Part shown: piece after piece, positions 25,293 to 34,047 of the stretch
Layout: each line of letters opens with the position of its first letter
How positions within the stretch are numbered: position 1 is the first letter of the stretch
Assembly: GCF_003991355.1 (NCBI RefSeq)
Contig: NZ_RCSU01000002.1
Span: 682,001-746,000, forward strand
Length of the DNA: 64,000 bases
Direction of reading: 5' to 3'
Origin: Pseudoflavitalea rhizosphaerae
Lineage (GTDB): Bacteria; Bacteroidota; Bacteroidia; Chitinophagales; Chitinophagaceae
Notes under the pieces: model-generated
Database searches by the model: none
What the model saw: only the letters and a program-made list of their open reading frames with translations
Told to the model about the DNA's origin: nothing
Translations under genes and position numbers: made by a program

Positions 25293-27025
25293 ATGAAAAA
25301 CAAACCCTCAGTCCTGTTACTGTTCAGTGTGTTCCTTTCACTGTGCGGTGTAGCGCAGGAGCAGCTTTGGAATGATCTGAGTCAAACAGACCAGGGAATG
25401 GCCCGACGCCCTTTATCAGCATCACCCTGGCCGGGAAAACACCGCCTGGTAAAACTCAATACAGCAATAGCACAGCAGTTACAGCAACTGGCGCCCATGG
25501 AAAATGCACAGGCTCCTTTTCCCGTAGCTGCTGTTCCCTTTGGGATACCGCTTCCGGAAGGAGGACTGCATCCGGACATCATTACAGAATCTCCCGTACT
25601 CTCCTCCGACTTACAAATACTCTACCCTTCCATCAAAACCTACAGGCTTCGCGATGAGCAAACGAAAAGATTCACCGGCAGGATTACCATCACCCCTGAT
25701 GGAGTAAATGGATTGATATTTACAGACAGTGGCGCCGCTTACATTTCAAGCGCCCCGGAATTCGGGACTGGCGCACATGTAGTGTACTATGTAAAAGATA
25801 TCGAACTGCCGGTTCTCCTTCGTTGCGGGGCAGAAGCAGAAGAGTTCTCCCGGGTAGCCACAAACGAAATAGGGACCTGTATTCATCGGAACGGTGGCGC
25901 ATGAAATAGCCCATCAGTTCAGCGCAACACACTCCTTTTCCGCCAGCAATGGGCAGTGCGGCAGCAATGCCACGGAAAGCACGGCCTGGGAACCAGGCGG
26001 CGGCTCCACCATCATAGCATATGCAGGGAGTTGTACAGGCAATAGCTACCAGAACAATACCGATCTCTATTTCCATGGCGGAAGCATTGAACAGATCACC
26101 AGCTTTGCTATGAACGCTGGCACCTGCGCCAGTATCACGGAAACCAGCAATACATCACCCGTAGTTTCGGTTAGTAATAACAGTTATATCATACCGCCAG
26201 GCACTCCCTTCGAGCTTAAAGCATCTGCAACAGATGCCGGGAGCAACCTGCTGTATAGCTGGGAACAGATGGACGCTGGTCCGCTGACCAATGAAAAACC
26301 CAGTTCCAGAGCGGGTTCGGGGCCATTGTTCAGGTCATTTCCGCCCAATGATAATCCCGGTCGTGTGTTCCCGATGATATCTGCTGTTCTCGCTAATACC
26401 ATTCCTGATTATGAAATGCTGCCCACGGTGGCACGCTCTATGAAGTTCAGGGTAACGGTGAGGGACGGCGCCCCCGGCGGTGGTTGTACAGCAGAAGCCG
26501 ATGTGACTGTTACCACCGCAGGCGCCACACCATTCCAGGTAACTTCACAGAACAGCGCCACTTCCTGGACGGCCAACGGCGCCAATACAGCAATCATTTC
26601 CTGGGATCCCGGCAGTAGCAGCGAAGCACCAGTGAACTGTACTTCCGTGAACATCCTCTTCTCGGTTGACGGCGGTTACACCTACCCCTATACGTTACCG
26701 GGTGCGTCAGGTGAACCTGGACGCACAGACGGTGATGAGCATCATCGCCAGGGCTGAGCGTATTGATGGCAACACGATGCTGCGGCTTCGTCCCAACCCT
26801 TTGAAAGATCAGCCATTGCATGTGGAATACATTACAAACAACAGGGAAGAATTACAGTTAGTGATCACAGATAGCAAGGGCGCGGTAATAAGGCAGACCA
26901 AAGTAAATGCAAAACAAGGTGTGAATCAATTTCAATTTAACCTGCAACACCTGGCGAAAGGATTGTACTTTGTTACAATTCACCGTGATGCAGGCACCAT
27001 CGTTTCCAGGTTCGTAAAACTATAA
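25293..27025 (+). pseudogene. Broken T9SS-secreted zinc metalloprotease
   Basis: Three pieces in three different frames make up one former gene. Piece one (25293-25904) has a signal peptide (KNKPSVLLLFSVFLSLCGVA) and a reprolysin-type propeptide, ending VLLRCGAEAEEF. Piece two starts in another frame with the zinc motif HEIAHQFSATH (25900-25932) and runs through PKD-like beta domains to 26757. Piece three, in the third frame, contains YRVRQVNLDAQTVMS and a type A T9SS sorting domain ending in GLYFVTIHRDAGTIVSRFVKL (split). At the first junction most of the catalytic domain before the zinc motif is missing. At the second the linker before the sorting domain is shortened. Confidence 0.85.
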
Positions 27026-27047
27026 AAGAGGAAAAGTAGAAAGTAAA

Positions 27048-27078
27048 AAAGCCTCCGGTATAAGGTACCGGAGGCTTT
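27048..27078 (-). terminator. Terminator after the PUR gene
   Basis: Perfect 13-base arms (AAAGCCTCCGGTA at 27048-27060 and its complement at 27066-27078) have a five-base loop. On the minus strand it runs into TTTTTTAC. It serves the gene ending at 27109. Confidence 0.85.
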
Positions 27079-27108
27079 ATAATAAATAAAGTTGAGACTA
27101 AAGTGAGA

Positions 27109-27543
27109 TTACCATTTGTCTACTTCTTCACCTGCATCGGATGATGCGCTATGTGAAGGAGCAGCTGCATTGGCTACCACAACCACCTCTTCCGAAGCGT
27201 CCACTTGTTCATCGGCCACTTCACCTTCTACTCCCTGTTCATTTTCCTGGTCGTGGTTGTAAGCATCGAAATCAAAGTTAGGCATCAGATCGGTCTTTAC
27301 ATAGTCAACAGCTTCGGTCAACGCTTTCAGGAACTTATTAAAATCTTCTTTGTAGAGGAAGATCTTATGCCTGTCGTAACCGTTTTCGTTGAATTTCTTC
27401 CGGCTCTCCGTGATGGTAATGTAATAGTCATTGCCGCGGGTAGCTCTCACATCGAAGAAGTATGTTCTTCTTTTCCCAGCTCTGATGCGCTTACTGTAAA
27501 CGCTTTCCATTCGTTTGTCGTTGTTTTCGTACGCCACAGTCAT
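27109..27543 (-). CDS. PUR-family (DUF3276) single-strand nucleic acid-binding protein
   Basis: The 144-residue cytoplasmic protein has one PUR repeat: SKRIRAGKRRTYFFDVRATR (about residues 17-36), DYYITITESRKKF, and KIFLYKEDFNKFLKALTEAVDYV. PUR repeats bind single-stranded nucleic acid; bacterial members in Bacteroidota and Spirochaetes are single-repeat proteins that dimerise. The C-terminal 50 residues are acidic and disordered (EQGVEGEVADEQVDASEEVV). It is monocistronic, with a strong terminator behind it. Confidence 0.93.
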   Translation of the reverse strand: MTVAYENNDKRMESVYSKRIRAGKRRTYFFDVRATRGNDYYITITESRKKFNENGYDRHKIFLYKEDFNKFLKALTEAVDYVKTDLMPNFDFDAYNHDQENEQGVEGEVADEQVDASEEVVVVANAAAPSHSASSDAGEEVDKW

Positions 27544-27676
27544 TTTAATTTTGCAGTTTAATAATTGGCAGTTTTACAAAAAAGTAGGCACAAATATAAT
27601 ATTGTTTTTGAACCGGCAAAATTTCCGGCCGGAATTTACGTGGTTTTATTTAACCGGAGAATAGTAAGTTAACTAC

Positions 27677-29551
27677 TTAATTGTCGTCAGAAGTATCGGA
27701 TCGTTCCAGTAGTTGTTGTTCATACAAATATGAGTAATACCCGTTTTGGGCCAGGAGTTCGCTGTGCGTTCCTTTCTCCACCATTTTCCCATCTTCCATC
27801 ACGATGATCTGATCAAAGTCAAATAGTGTAAAAATGCGATGCGTAATGATGATAGCAGTCTTGTCTTTAAGGTAACGGTTCAGGTTACCGAGAATTTCTT
27901 TTTCTGTTCTGGCATCAACTGCGCTGAGGCAATCATCAAACACAACAATATGCGGGTCCTTGATCAGGGCACGTGCAATGGAGATCCTTTGCTTTTGTCC
28001 GCCACTGAGTGTAACACCACGTTCACCGATCATCGTATTATACTGATCATGAAAACCTGCGATCTCTTTTTCAACGCTTGCATGGCGGGCAGCCTGCTGC
28101 ACTTTATTCAGGTCGGGTTCGCCATCCAGTCCAAAACTGATATTGCTGGAGATGGTATCGCTGAACAGGAAAACATCCTGTGGTACATAACTGATCTGTT
28201 TACGAAGGCCCTGCAGGTCCATTTTCCGGAGATCTGTTTTATCGATTTCTATATTTCCGCTGCCGGGATCATACATGCGCAACAGCAATTGCGCTATCGT
28301 AGTCTTACCAGAACCGGTATGCCCGATGATGGCGATCTTCTCTCCTCGCTTCACATGCAGATCGAATGATTTCAACGCGTGTATACCGGTATTCGGATAA
28401 ACGAAATCCACATTATTGAAATCGATCACGCCATCCAGTGATGGTTCGATGGCGGCAACCGGCTCCCCGATGGCAGGCGTCGTATCCAGGAATTCGTTCA
28501 GGCGTTTCTGTGATGCCGCTGCGCGCTGGATCATACTGGCCGTCCAACCGATAGCGCTTACAGGAAATGTGAGCATGTTCACATACATCACAAATTCAGC
28601 AATAGTACCGATTGTAATGGATTGATCGCCACGGATGGCATAGATTCCACCTATCATGATAGTGAGCAGGGTACTCAGCCCGATCAGCAGCGCCATACTG
28701 GGGAAATAGATGGCTTCCACTTTCGCCAGCCCGATCGCATTTTCCTTATAAGCCTCTGCATTCTTATTGAAAAATGAGAACATCGCTTTTTCCTGCACAA
28801 AGGATTTGATCACACGGATGCCGGAATATGATTCCTGTGCGTTGGTGGTAAGATCGGAAAGCAGACTCTGGATCCGTTCACTTTTCCTGTTGATGATATT
28901 GTTCACGAAATAAATGGTGATGGCCAGCAATGGCAGCGGGGCCAGCACATACAAAGTAAGCATCGCATTGGTGGCAAGCATGAAGTATACACTGAAACCA
29001 ATGGTCACCGCCAGGTTGATGAAATACATCAGCGCCGGACCTGTGTACATGCGCACCCGGCTCACGTCTTCCGCAATCCGGTTCATCAGGTCTCCCGTGC
29101 TATGCGTCTTATAGAAATTGGAATCGAGTTTCAGGTAATGATTGAACACTTCGTTCTTCTGATCGAACTCGATATGCCGGCTCATCACGATGATGGTCTG
29201 CCGCATCAAAAACAGGAAAAATCCACTGAGGATGGCCAGAGACAGCAATACGATGCCCGTCCACACAATTTTCTGCCCAAAGCTCAGTTCAGCGCTGGTG
29301 AACTGATCGATCAGTTCTTTTACGCCAATATCATAATTGGATTGCTTTTTGGTTACCTCACCTACTCTTTCGGAATAGTGACCGGGTGAATTCTTCTGGA
29401 TCAGCTCCAGCTGCACTTCATCAATCACAAAGCCCGTCAGTTGCGGAGAAAGTATTTTGAAATAGTTGGAAAGCACGATGAATAGAATACCGAAGAGGAA
29501 TCGCCACCGATATTTCCAGAAATACTTGTTGATCGCCTTTAAATGCTTCAA
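27677..29551 (-). CDS. ABC-type exporter, fused membrane and ATPase domains
   Basis: The 624-residue half-transporter has a six-helix membrane domain (residues 1-330) and a nucleotide-binding domain. The latter has Walker A GHTGSGKTT, signature LSGGQKQRISIARAL, Walker B IVVFDDCLSAVD and the H-loop IITHRI. As a homodimer it would export lipids, peptides or drugs; the substrate is unknown. The usual N-terminus in this family (KHLKAINKYFWKYRWRFLFG) has no ATG, so the start is taken as the TTG at 29551. A TACCTTTG box at 29575-29568 is only 17 bases upstream of it, which supports that start and gives a leader of about ten bases. Confidence 0.93.
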   Translation of the reverse strand: MKHLKAINKYFWKYRWRFLFGILFIVLSNYFKILSPQLTGFVIDEVQLELIQKNSPGHYSERVGEVTKKQSNYDIGVKELIDQFTSAELSFGQKIVWTGIVLLSLAILSGFFLFLMRQTIIVMSRHIEFDQKNEVFNHYLKLDSNFYKTHSTGDLMNRIAEDVSRVRMYTGPALMYFINLAVTIGFSVYFMLATNAMLTLYVLAPLPLLAITIYFVNNIINRKSERIQSLLSDLTTNAQESYSGIRVIKSFVQEKAMFSFFNKNAEAYKENAIGLAKVEAIYFPSMALLIGLSTLLTIMIGGIYAIRGDQSITIGTIAEFVMYVNMLTFPVSAIGWTASMIQRAAASQKRLNEFLDTTPAIGEPVAAIEPSLDGVIDFNNVDFVYPNTGIHALKSFDLHVKRGEKIAIIGHTGSGKTTIAQLLLRMYDPGSGNIEIDKTDLRKMDLQGLRKQISYVPQDVFLFSDTISSNISFGLDGEPDLNKVQQAARHASVEKEIAGFHDQYNTMIGERGVTLSGGQKQRISIARALIKDPHIVVFDDCLSAVDARTEKEILGNLNRYLKDKTAIIITHRIFTLFDFDQIIVMEDGKMVEKGTHSELLAQNGYYSYLYEQQLLERSDTSDDN

Positions 29552-29567
29552 TCGGGGAAATTTTACG

Positions 29568-29575
29568 CAAAGGTA
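29568..29575 (-). promoter_or_regulatory. -7 box (TACCTTTG) of the ABC exporter gene
   Basis: On the minus strand TACCTTTG matches TAnnTTTG. Transcription would begin near 29561, about ten bases before the TTG start at 29551. It rules out longer frames reaching 29620. Confidence 0.5.
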
Positions 29576-30021
29576 AAGGATATGAAAGAATATTGCTGCC
29601 GATGCTGGAAGCCTCTGCACGTATTTAATAATTTATTGGGTCAGCAGGGTAAAACAGGCATTCCGACGGGGCATATGGCAGTTCATCGGAAAATAAACAT
29701 TCTATTTTTTGCCTGGCAGGAAATTGCAGCTATAAACGCCAATAGACGCAGGACCTCATCGCTAAAAACAAAAAAGATATGGAGATCGTGATACCGGGCG
29801 TTACCAATGAACCCGGACTGGGAAATATGGTCTGGAAAGTAACCGACGGTCCTGACATCACACGTGGTGAACTGAAGAACAACCTGAGTATATAAATAAT
29901 TTTTTCAAAAAAGATTCATAGCGCATAAGGGTTTTCTCTGTCAAGTGTTTATCATTATAGAACACCATTTCAATCACCTGCTCTGAAAGATAAAGAAGGC
30001 ATACCAGGCGCAGAAGCAAAA
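29576..30021. other. Region before the sigma factor gene, with a 38-codon frame
   Basis: The divergent region between the exporter and the sigma factor holds one short plus-strand frame, 29779-29895 (38 codons, MEIVIPGVTNEPGLGNMVWK...GELKNNLSI). Its composition looks protein-like and the frame stays open eleven codons upstream of the ATG, so it may be the end of a decayed gene. I do not recognise the sequence. No other structure is seen. Confidence 0.3.
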
Positions 30022-30540
30022 ATGGCGAAAGCCGTTGAAACGTATTTCCGTACACATATGAACGGACTGCATCGCTATGCCTGGTCCATCCTGCGCAATA
30101 ATGAAGCTGCCAAAGATGCGGTTCAGGCTGTTTTCCTCAGGCTCTGGGAAAAGCGACAGGAGATCGATGAACAGCAATCCGTACAAAGCTGGCTCTATAC
30201 TTCCGTGTATCATTTTTGTTTGAATGCGAAAAGACACGAGCTGGTAAGGAAAGATTATCAGTTACAGCAGTTGTCCATTTACCAGCAACCCGGCTTTCGC
30301 GATAACCTGATTGGGAAAGAACGATTGCAGCAGATCACCGATGCACTGGAAAGCCTGCCACCACAATGCAGGATCATTTTTTACAAGAGCAGGTTCGATA
30401 AAATGAAATATGCCGCCATTGCGGAAGAGCTCGGTATTTCCGTAAAAACAGTGGAAGCACAGATAGGAAAGGCATTGCGCATTCTCCGGAAGAAATTGTC
30501 CGGCGTTCTGGTAATGATCATTCTGTATGTAACTACATAA
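30022..30540 (+). CDS. ECF sigma factor (FecI-like)
   Basis: The 172-residue protein has region 2 (MNGLHRYAWSILRNNEAAKDAVQAVFLRLWEK split over helices, with QSWLYTSVYHFCLNAKR) and region 4 with the helix-turn-helix MKYAAIAEELGISVKTVEAQIGKALRIL. It recruits RNA polymerase to promoters controlled by the linked anti-sigma factor. The first helix of region 2 is a little short, with ATG 30022 the only likely start. The anti-sigma gene starts one base after the stop, so they are one operon. Confidence 0.92.
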   Translation: MAKAVETYFRTHMNGLHRYAWSILRNNEAAKDAVQAVFLRLWEKRQEIDEQQSVQSWLYTSVYHFCLNAKRHELVRKDYQLQQLSIYQQPGFRDNLIGKERLQQITDALESLPPQCRIIFYKSRFDKMKYAAIAEELGISVKTVEAQIGKALRILRKKLSGVLVMIILYVTT

Positions 30541-30541
30541 A

Positions 30542-31549
30542 ATGAGCCAACACACCAACCATCAAGTGAACGATCAGTTACTGGCAAAATACCTGTCAGG
30601 CGAAGCTGCGCCTGAAGAAGCCATCCTGGTGGAAACCTGGCTTACAGATCCTGACAACAACAACCGGTTCCGGCAGGTTTCCACCATGTGGACGGCGCTG
30701 AGCGGAGAAACGCCTCATCAGCTGCCAGATCAGGAAATTGCCTGGCAGGAACTTCACCCGGCTATGATCAGCAACAAACCTGTTGCCGGAAAATGGAAAA
30801 CAGGAATAATTTACAAGATCAGTATCGCTGCCGGTTTATTTTTCTTTATTGCAACAGCCCTGTATTTCCTCGTTTTTCATCAAACAACAAAACAGGACGA
30901 AGTAATAACGCAGATGATCACCCGCAAAGCAAACCTGCAACTCCTCCACGATACTCTCCCGGATGGCTCCTCACTGGTTTTGAATAGCGGCGCCAGTATC
31001 ATTTACCCGAAGGAATTTACCGGAACAACACGCCGGTTGCAACTGCAGGGCGAAGCCTGGTTTAATATTCAACAAAGACCAAACTGGCCGTTCATCATCC
31101 AGGCAGGGCCGGTCCAGGTGAAAATTCTGGGCACCAGTTTCAATATTCTCGAAAACAAAGACTCAATTGTGGTTTCGCTGGCTTCAGGAGCAGTACGCCT
31201 GTGTGCCGGCCCGGATAGCCTCACCCTGCAGCCCGGTCAACAAGGCATCTACGATATTGCAGCACGGCGTTTTACCCTTGCCAGCAAGTACAATCACAAT
31301 CAGACAGGCTATGCCACACGCGTTTTCGATTTCCACAATGCCAGCCTGGAAGAAATAGCTGCCCGTATCAGTAAAGCCTATGGCATTAACATCATCTTCA
31401 ATAATAAAGCGCTGGCCACCTGCACCATGAGCAGTACCTTCGAGAACCAATCGATCGATTATATCATGAATGTGATTGCAGCCACCCTCAATATTGAATA
31501 CAGGATAGAAAACAATAAGATCTATTTAAGCGGGAATAGTTGTGAATAG
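30542..31549 (+). CDS. FecR-type anti-sigma factor with DUF4974 domain
   Basis: The 335-residue protein has a cytoplasmic N-terminal sigma-binding part (NDQLLAKYLSGEAAPEEA). One membrane helix follows at about residues 85-108 (ISIAAGLFFFIATALYFLVF). The periplasmic FecR domain is next (DTLPDGSSLVLNSGASIIYP, VKILGTSFNILE), then a C-terminal STN-like DUF4974 (SLEEIAARISKAYGINIIF). FecR proteins hold the sigma factor until an outer membrane protein signals. The usual partner is a TonB-dependent receptor with an STN domain, but here the next gene encodes a small STN protein. Confidence 0.93.
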   Translation: MSQHTNHQVNDQLLAKYLSGEAAPEEAILVETWLTDPDNNNRFRQVSTMWTALSGETPHQLPDQEIAWQELHPAMISNKPVAGKWKTGIIYKISIAAGLFFFIATALYFLVFHQTTKQDEVITQMITRKANLQLLHDTLPDGSSLVLNSGASIIYPKEFTGTTRRLQLQGEAWFNIQQRPNWPFIIQAGPVQVKILGTSFNILENKDSIVVSLASGAVRLCAGPDSLTLQPGQQGIYDIAARRFTLASKYNHNQTGYATRVFDFHNASLEEIAARISKAYGINIIFNNKALATCTMSSTFENQSIDYIMNVIAATLNIEYRIENNKIYLSGNSCE

Positions 31550-31550
31550 A

Positions 31551-32681
31551 ATGAGAATATTCAATTGCCTGACCTGCCTGCTGTTCTTATGCATCGGAGC
31601 CCGGGCACAGAACCTGAAACAGGAAGTGCGGCTGCACAAACATGAATGGCCGCTGGATGCCTTATTACAGCAGGTAACCAGCCAGACAGGCGTTCGCTTT
31701 TCTATCAACACGCGAAAATTCCCGCCCTCCCGCACGCTACGGATCAAAACGCTGAAGCAGCCGGTCAGTGCCCTGCTGGCAGAAATCAGGAATACTACCG
31801 GCATCGCTTATACGCAGGTAGGCACGCATATCATTTTACTGGACCAGTTACCAGCCAGGAAAACTGTTGCTACAACAAAAAAGAAACCAGAACTGGTTAT
31901 GCCGGCAAAGCCCGGCATTCAGCCTTCACCGGAAAATCATACAGCTTCAGAGACCTTGTTGAATCCCACAGCAGTCCGGTTATCCATTATTCCACTTACT
32001 ACTGCTTCAACACCTGCCAATGTCTTTTCCGTTTCTGCTCCCCGAAAAGCCCAGCTACAAAAACTGTTTATTAAGAAAACGAAACTGCCAATCACCACAA
32101 AGCCTGTACCGAAAGAACGCAAATACCGCAACAAAAAGGAATTCGATATTTACAAAGGCTGGTTCTCAAAAGCTGGCGCTGCAACAGACGATGTACTGTA
32201 CCTCCACAATTCCATCCTGGTAGGACATACGTATGCATATGGGATCATCGGCTATACCACCAATTTGAAACAAGGCGGGCTTCGCTACGGGATCGGAGGC
32301 TCAATGCCCGTAAAAACCAGATGGGACCTGCATCTGCAGCTATCCACCGGAAAACTGGATTTCAAATACGATTCCAGTAGGTCCGTTACCAAAGTGATCA
32401 ATACAAACTGGCATCAGGCTGCACTGAAAATGGAATTCAAGATTTCAGAACAGGTTAGGATCATGTTCGGCCCTGTTTACAACCTGCTCAAATCGAAAAC
32501 TAATTTCTTCAAGGATACAGATCATTACATGCTCACACAATTTGAACTGGAGATGCTGGGCAATCATATGAACACCCTCTATACCATCAAAGATGAAGTA
32601 GGTCAAAGGGCCGGTACACTTACCAAAAGCTGGATCGGGCTGCAGGCTGGTATCTATTTTAACCTTAACTTTTCAAAGTAA
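31551..32681 (+). CDS. STN-domain outer membrane barrel protein without TonB plug
   Basis: The 376-residue protein has a signal peptide (RIFNCLTCLLFLCIGARA), then an STN domain (about residues 26-100: VRLHKHEWPLDALLQQVTSQ, LRIKTLKQPVSALLAEIRNT). A Pro/Thr/Lys-rich linker of about 90 residues follows. The last 180 residues read as a beta-barrel (YGIIGYTTNLKQGGLRYGIG, WDLHLQLSTGKLDFKY, LKMEFKISEQVRIMFGPV, and a last strand LQAGIYFNLNFSK). STN domains in SusC/FecA proteins contact FecR. Here there is no plug or carboxypeptidase-like domain, so it may be a dedicated signal receptor. The ATG 31551 begins one base after the FecR stop. Confidence 0.8.
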   Translation: MRIFNCLTCLLFLCIGARAQNLKQEVRLHKHEWPLDALLQQVTSQTGVRFSINTRKFPPSRTLRIKTLKQPVSALLAEIRNTTGIAYTQVGTHIILLDQLPARKTVATTKKKPELVMPAKPGIQPSPENHTASETLLNPTAVRLSIIPLTTASTPANVFSVSAPRKAQLQKLFIKKTKLPITTKPVPKERKYRNKKEFDIYKGWFSKAGAATDDVLYLHNSILVGHTYAYGIIGYTTNLKQGGLRYGIGGSMPVKTRWDLHLQLSTGKLDFKYDSSRSVTKVINTNWHQAALKMEFKISEQVRIMFGPVYNLLKSKTNFFKDTDHYMLTQFELEMLGNHMNTLYTIKDEVGQRAGTLTKSWIGLQAGIYFNLNFSK

Positions 32682-32744
32682 CTGTAAGGGTATTTTTTAC
32701 TTCAAGTGTATCATATAAGCACAGGAAATAACAATCCCACTTAT

Positions 32745-33524
32745 ATGATCGGCATATTGAAAACAGCGGAGCGGGCTAACAGCCATAGCTACTCGAACAA
32801 CTATGTATATCAGCGTCATGTTTTTGCCTATAAAGCAATTCCCCCAGCTGCCATTCACAACAAAATGGTACTGGAACTGGGATGTGGCGAAGGTTACGGT
32901 ATGGAGATGCTTTGCGGAAATGTTACCAGCTGGACGGCGGTAGACAAAAAGAGACCGGCGCAGATCCATTTCAGCGGCAACCTGGATTTCAGAAGATGTA
33001 TATTGCCAGACCTTTCTGCATTCAATGATGAAAGTTTCGATACCATTATTTGCTTCCAGGTGATAGAACATATCAGTGATGATCATGCGCTGATGCGGGA
33101 AATGAAAAGAATATTGAGAACCGGGGGAATCCTCTATCTCACCACACCCAACAAACGAATGTCGCTCACCCGTAATCCCTTCCATATACGGGAGTATTCT
33201 CCAGTGCAAATGGCTGCGCTGGCAGCGGAGCATTTCGATAGCCCTGAAATACGCGGCATCTTCGGCAATCAGCTGGTGATGGATTATTACGAAAGCAACA
33301 AGAACAGCGTTGATAAAATTCTCCGTTACGATCTGCTGCACCTGCAATACCGGCTGCCTGCCTTCATGCTGCGGGGCATTTACAGTCTGCTCAACAATTA
33401 CAACCGGCTGCTGATCGCCAAACAGGTTCCGGATATTACCAGCGCCATCCATCACACTGATTTTTTCCTGGATTCGCACGCAGGCAATTGCTTAGATTTC
33501 TTCCTGGAATTGAAAAAAAGATAA
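32745..33524 (+). CDS. SAM-dependent class I methyltransferase
   Basis: The 259-residue protein has the Rossmann-type SAM-binding motif VLELGCGEGYGMEM at about residues 42-55, the acidic motif AVDKK, and post-I motifs SFDTIICFQVIEHISDDHAL and TTPNKRMSLTRNPFHIREY. The substrate is unknown; the C-terminal helices (LLHLQYRLPAFMLRGIYS) resemble methyltransferases found with glycan or lipid genes, which is weak evidence. The ATG at 32745 is preferred over the GTG at 32706. It follows the STN-barrel gene by 63 bases on the same strand and may share its transcript. Confidence 0.9.
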   Translation: MIGILKTAERANSHSYSNNYVYQRHVFAYKAIPPAAIHNKMVLELGCGEGYGMEMLCGNVTSWTAVDKKRPAQIHFSGNLDFRRCILPDLSAFNDESFDTIICFQVIEHISDDHALMREMKRILRTGGILYLTTPNKRMSLTRNPFHIREYSPVQMAALAAEHFDSPEIRGIFGNQLVMDYYESNKNSVDKILRYDLLHLQYRLPAFMLRGIYSLLNNYNRLLIAKQVPDITSAIHHTDFFLDSHAGNCLDFFLELKKR

Positions 33525-33561
33525 GCTTCTGAAAATCCGTAATTTAGTTATGTGACCGTTA

Positions 33562-33693
33562 TCACAGAAAAAGACATCGGTAATAGGCAACTTTGAGCAA
33601 CTAAAAATTACGGCTGCAGTAATAGTGGTAGTATTAAGCGCCATTGCCGGCACATGGGTATATGGTTATTTCCGCGAACGGCTCCCCCATTGA
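33562..33693 (+). other. Frame encoding a lone membrane helix, possible gene remnant
   Basis: A frame with no ATG ends at TGA 33691-33693 and reads FEQLKITAAVIVVVLSAIAG, then TWVYGYFRERLPH: one hydrophobic helix with a basic flank. In the neighbouring frame VTVITEKDIGNRQL precedes it, so a single frameshift could join the two into a small membrane protein. I do not recognise it. Confidence 0.25.
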
Positions 33694-33714
33694 TATTCAT
33701 CTTACCAAATAGTG

Positions 33715-33761
33715 AACATGGCAGACCAGCATTGAGGTACTAATGCTGGTCTAACCATGTT
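33715..33761. terminator. Large hairpin downstream of the methyltransferase gene
   Basis: AACATGG and AGACCAGCATT (33715-33733) pair with AATGCTGGTCT and CCATGTT (33742-33761), forming an 18-base stem with a small internal loop and an eight-base apical loop. No T-run follows. The remaining bases up to 34047 show nothing else, apart from the promoter region of the next gene. Confidence 0.5.
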
Positions 33762-34047
33762 GCTCAACCGAATTCTAACTACAGATATTCTTGTACTACA
33801 AAGAAACAGACAATTAACTTTCAGGTTCCCCCTATCCAGCTTCCCAAATTTCTTCCCGCTCATTCTTCCACTTTTCCTGTTTTTCATTTGGATCTACCGG
33901 CGATTTGTACCTAAACAGGTACGAATAGTGCAATCAGGTCAAACTCGTATTGGTTAATTTTGCCTGTAATAAAGGGAAAACAGGGCTTTCGTTAAAAATC
34001 AGTCATTTTACCCCTGTGATTTGTCCTTAATCGAAAAAATACCGAAT

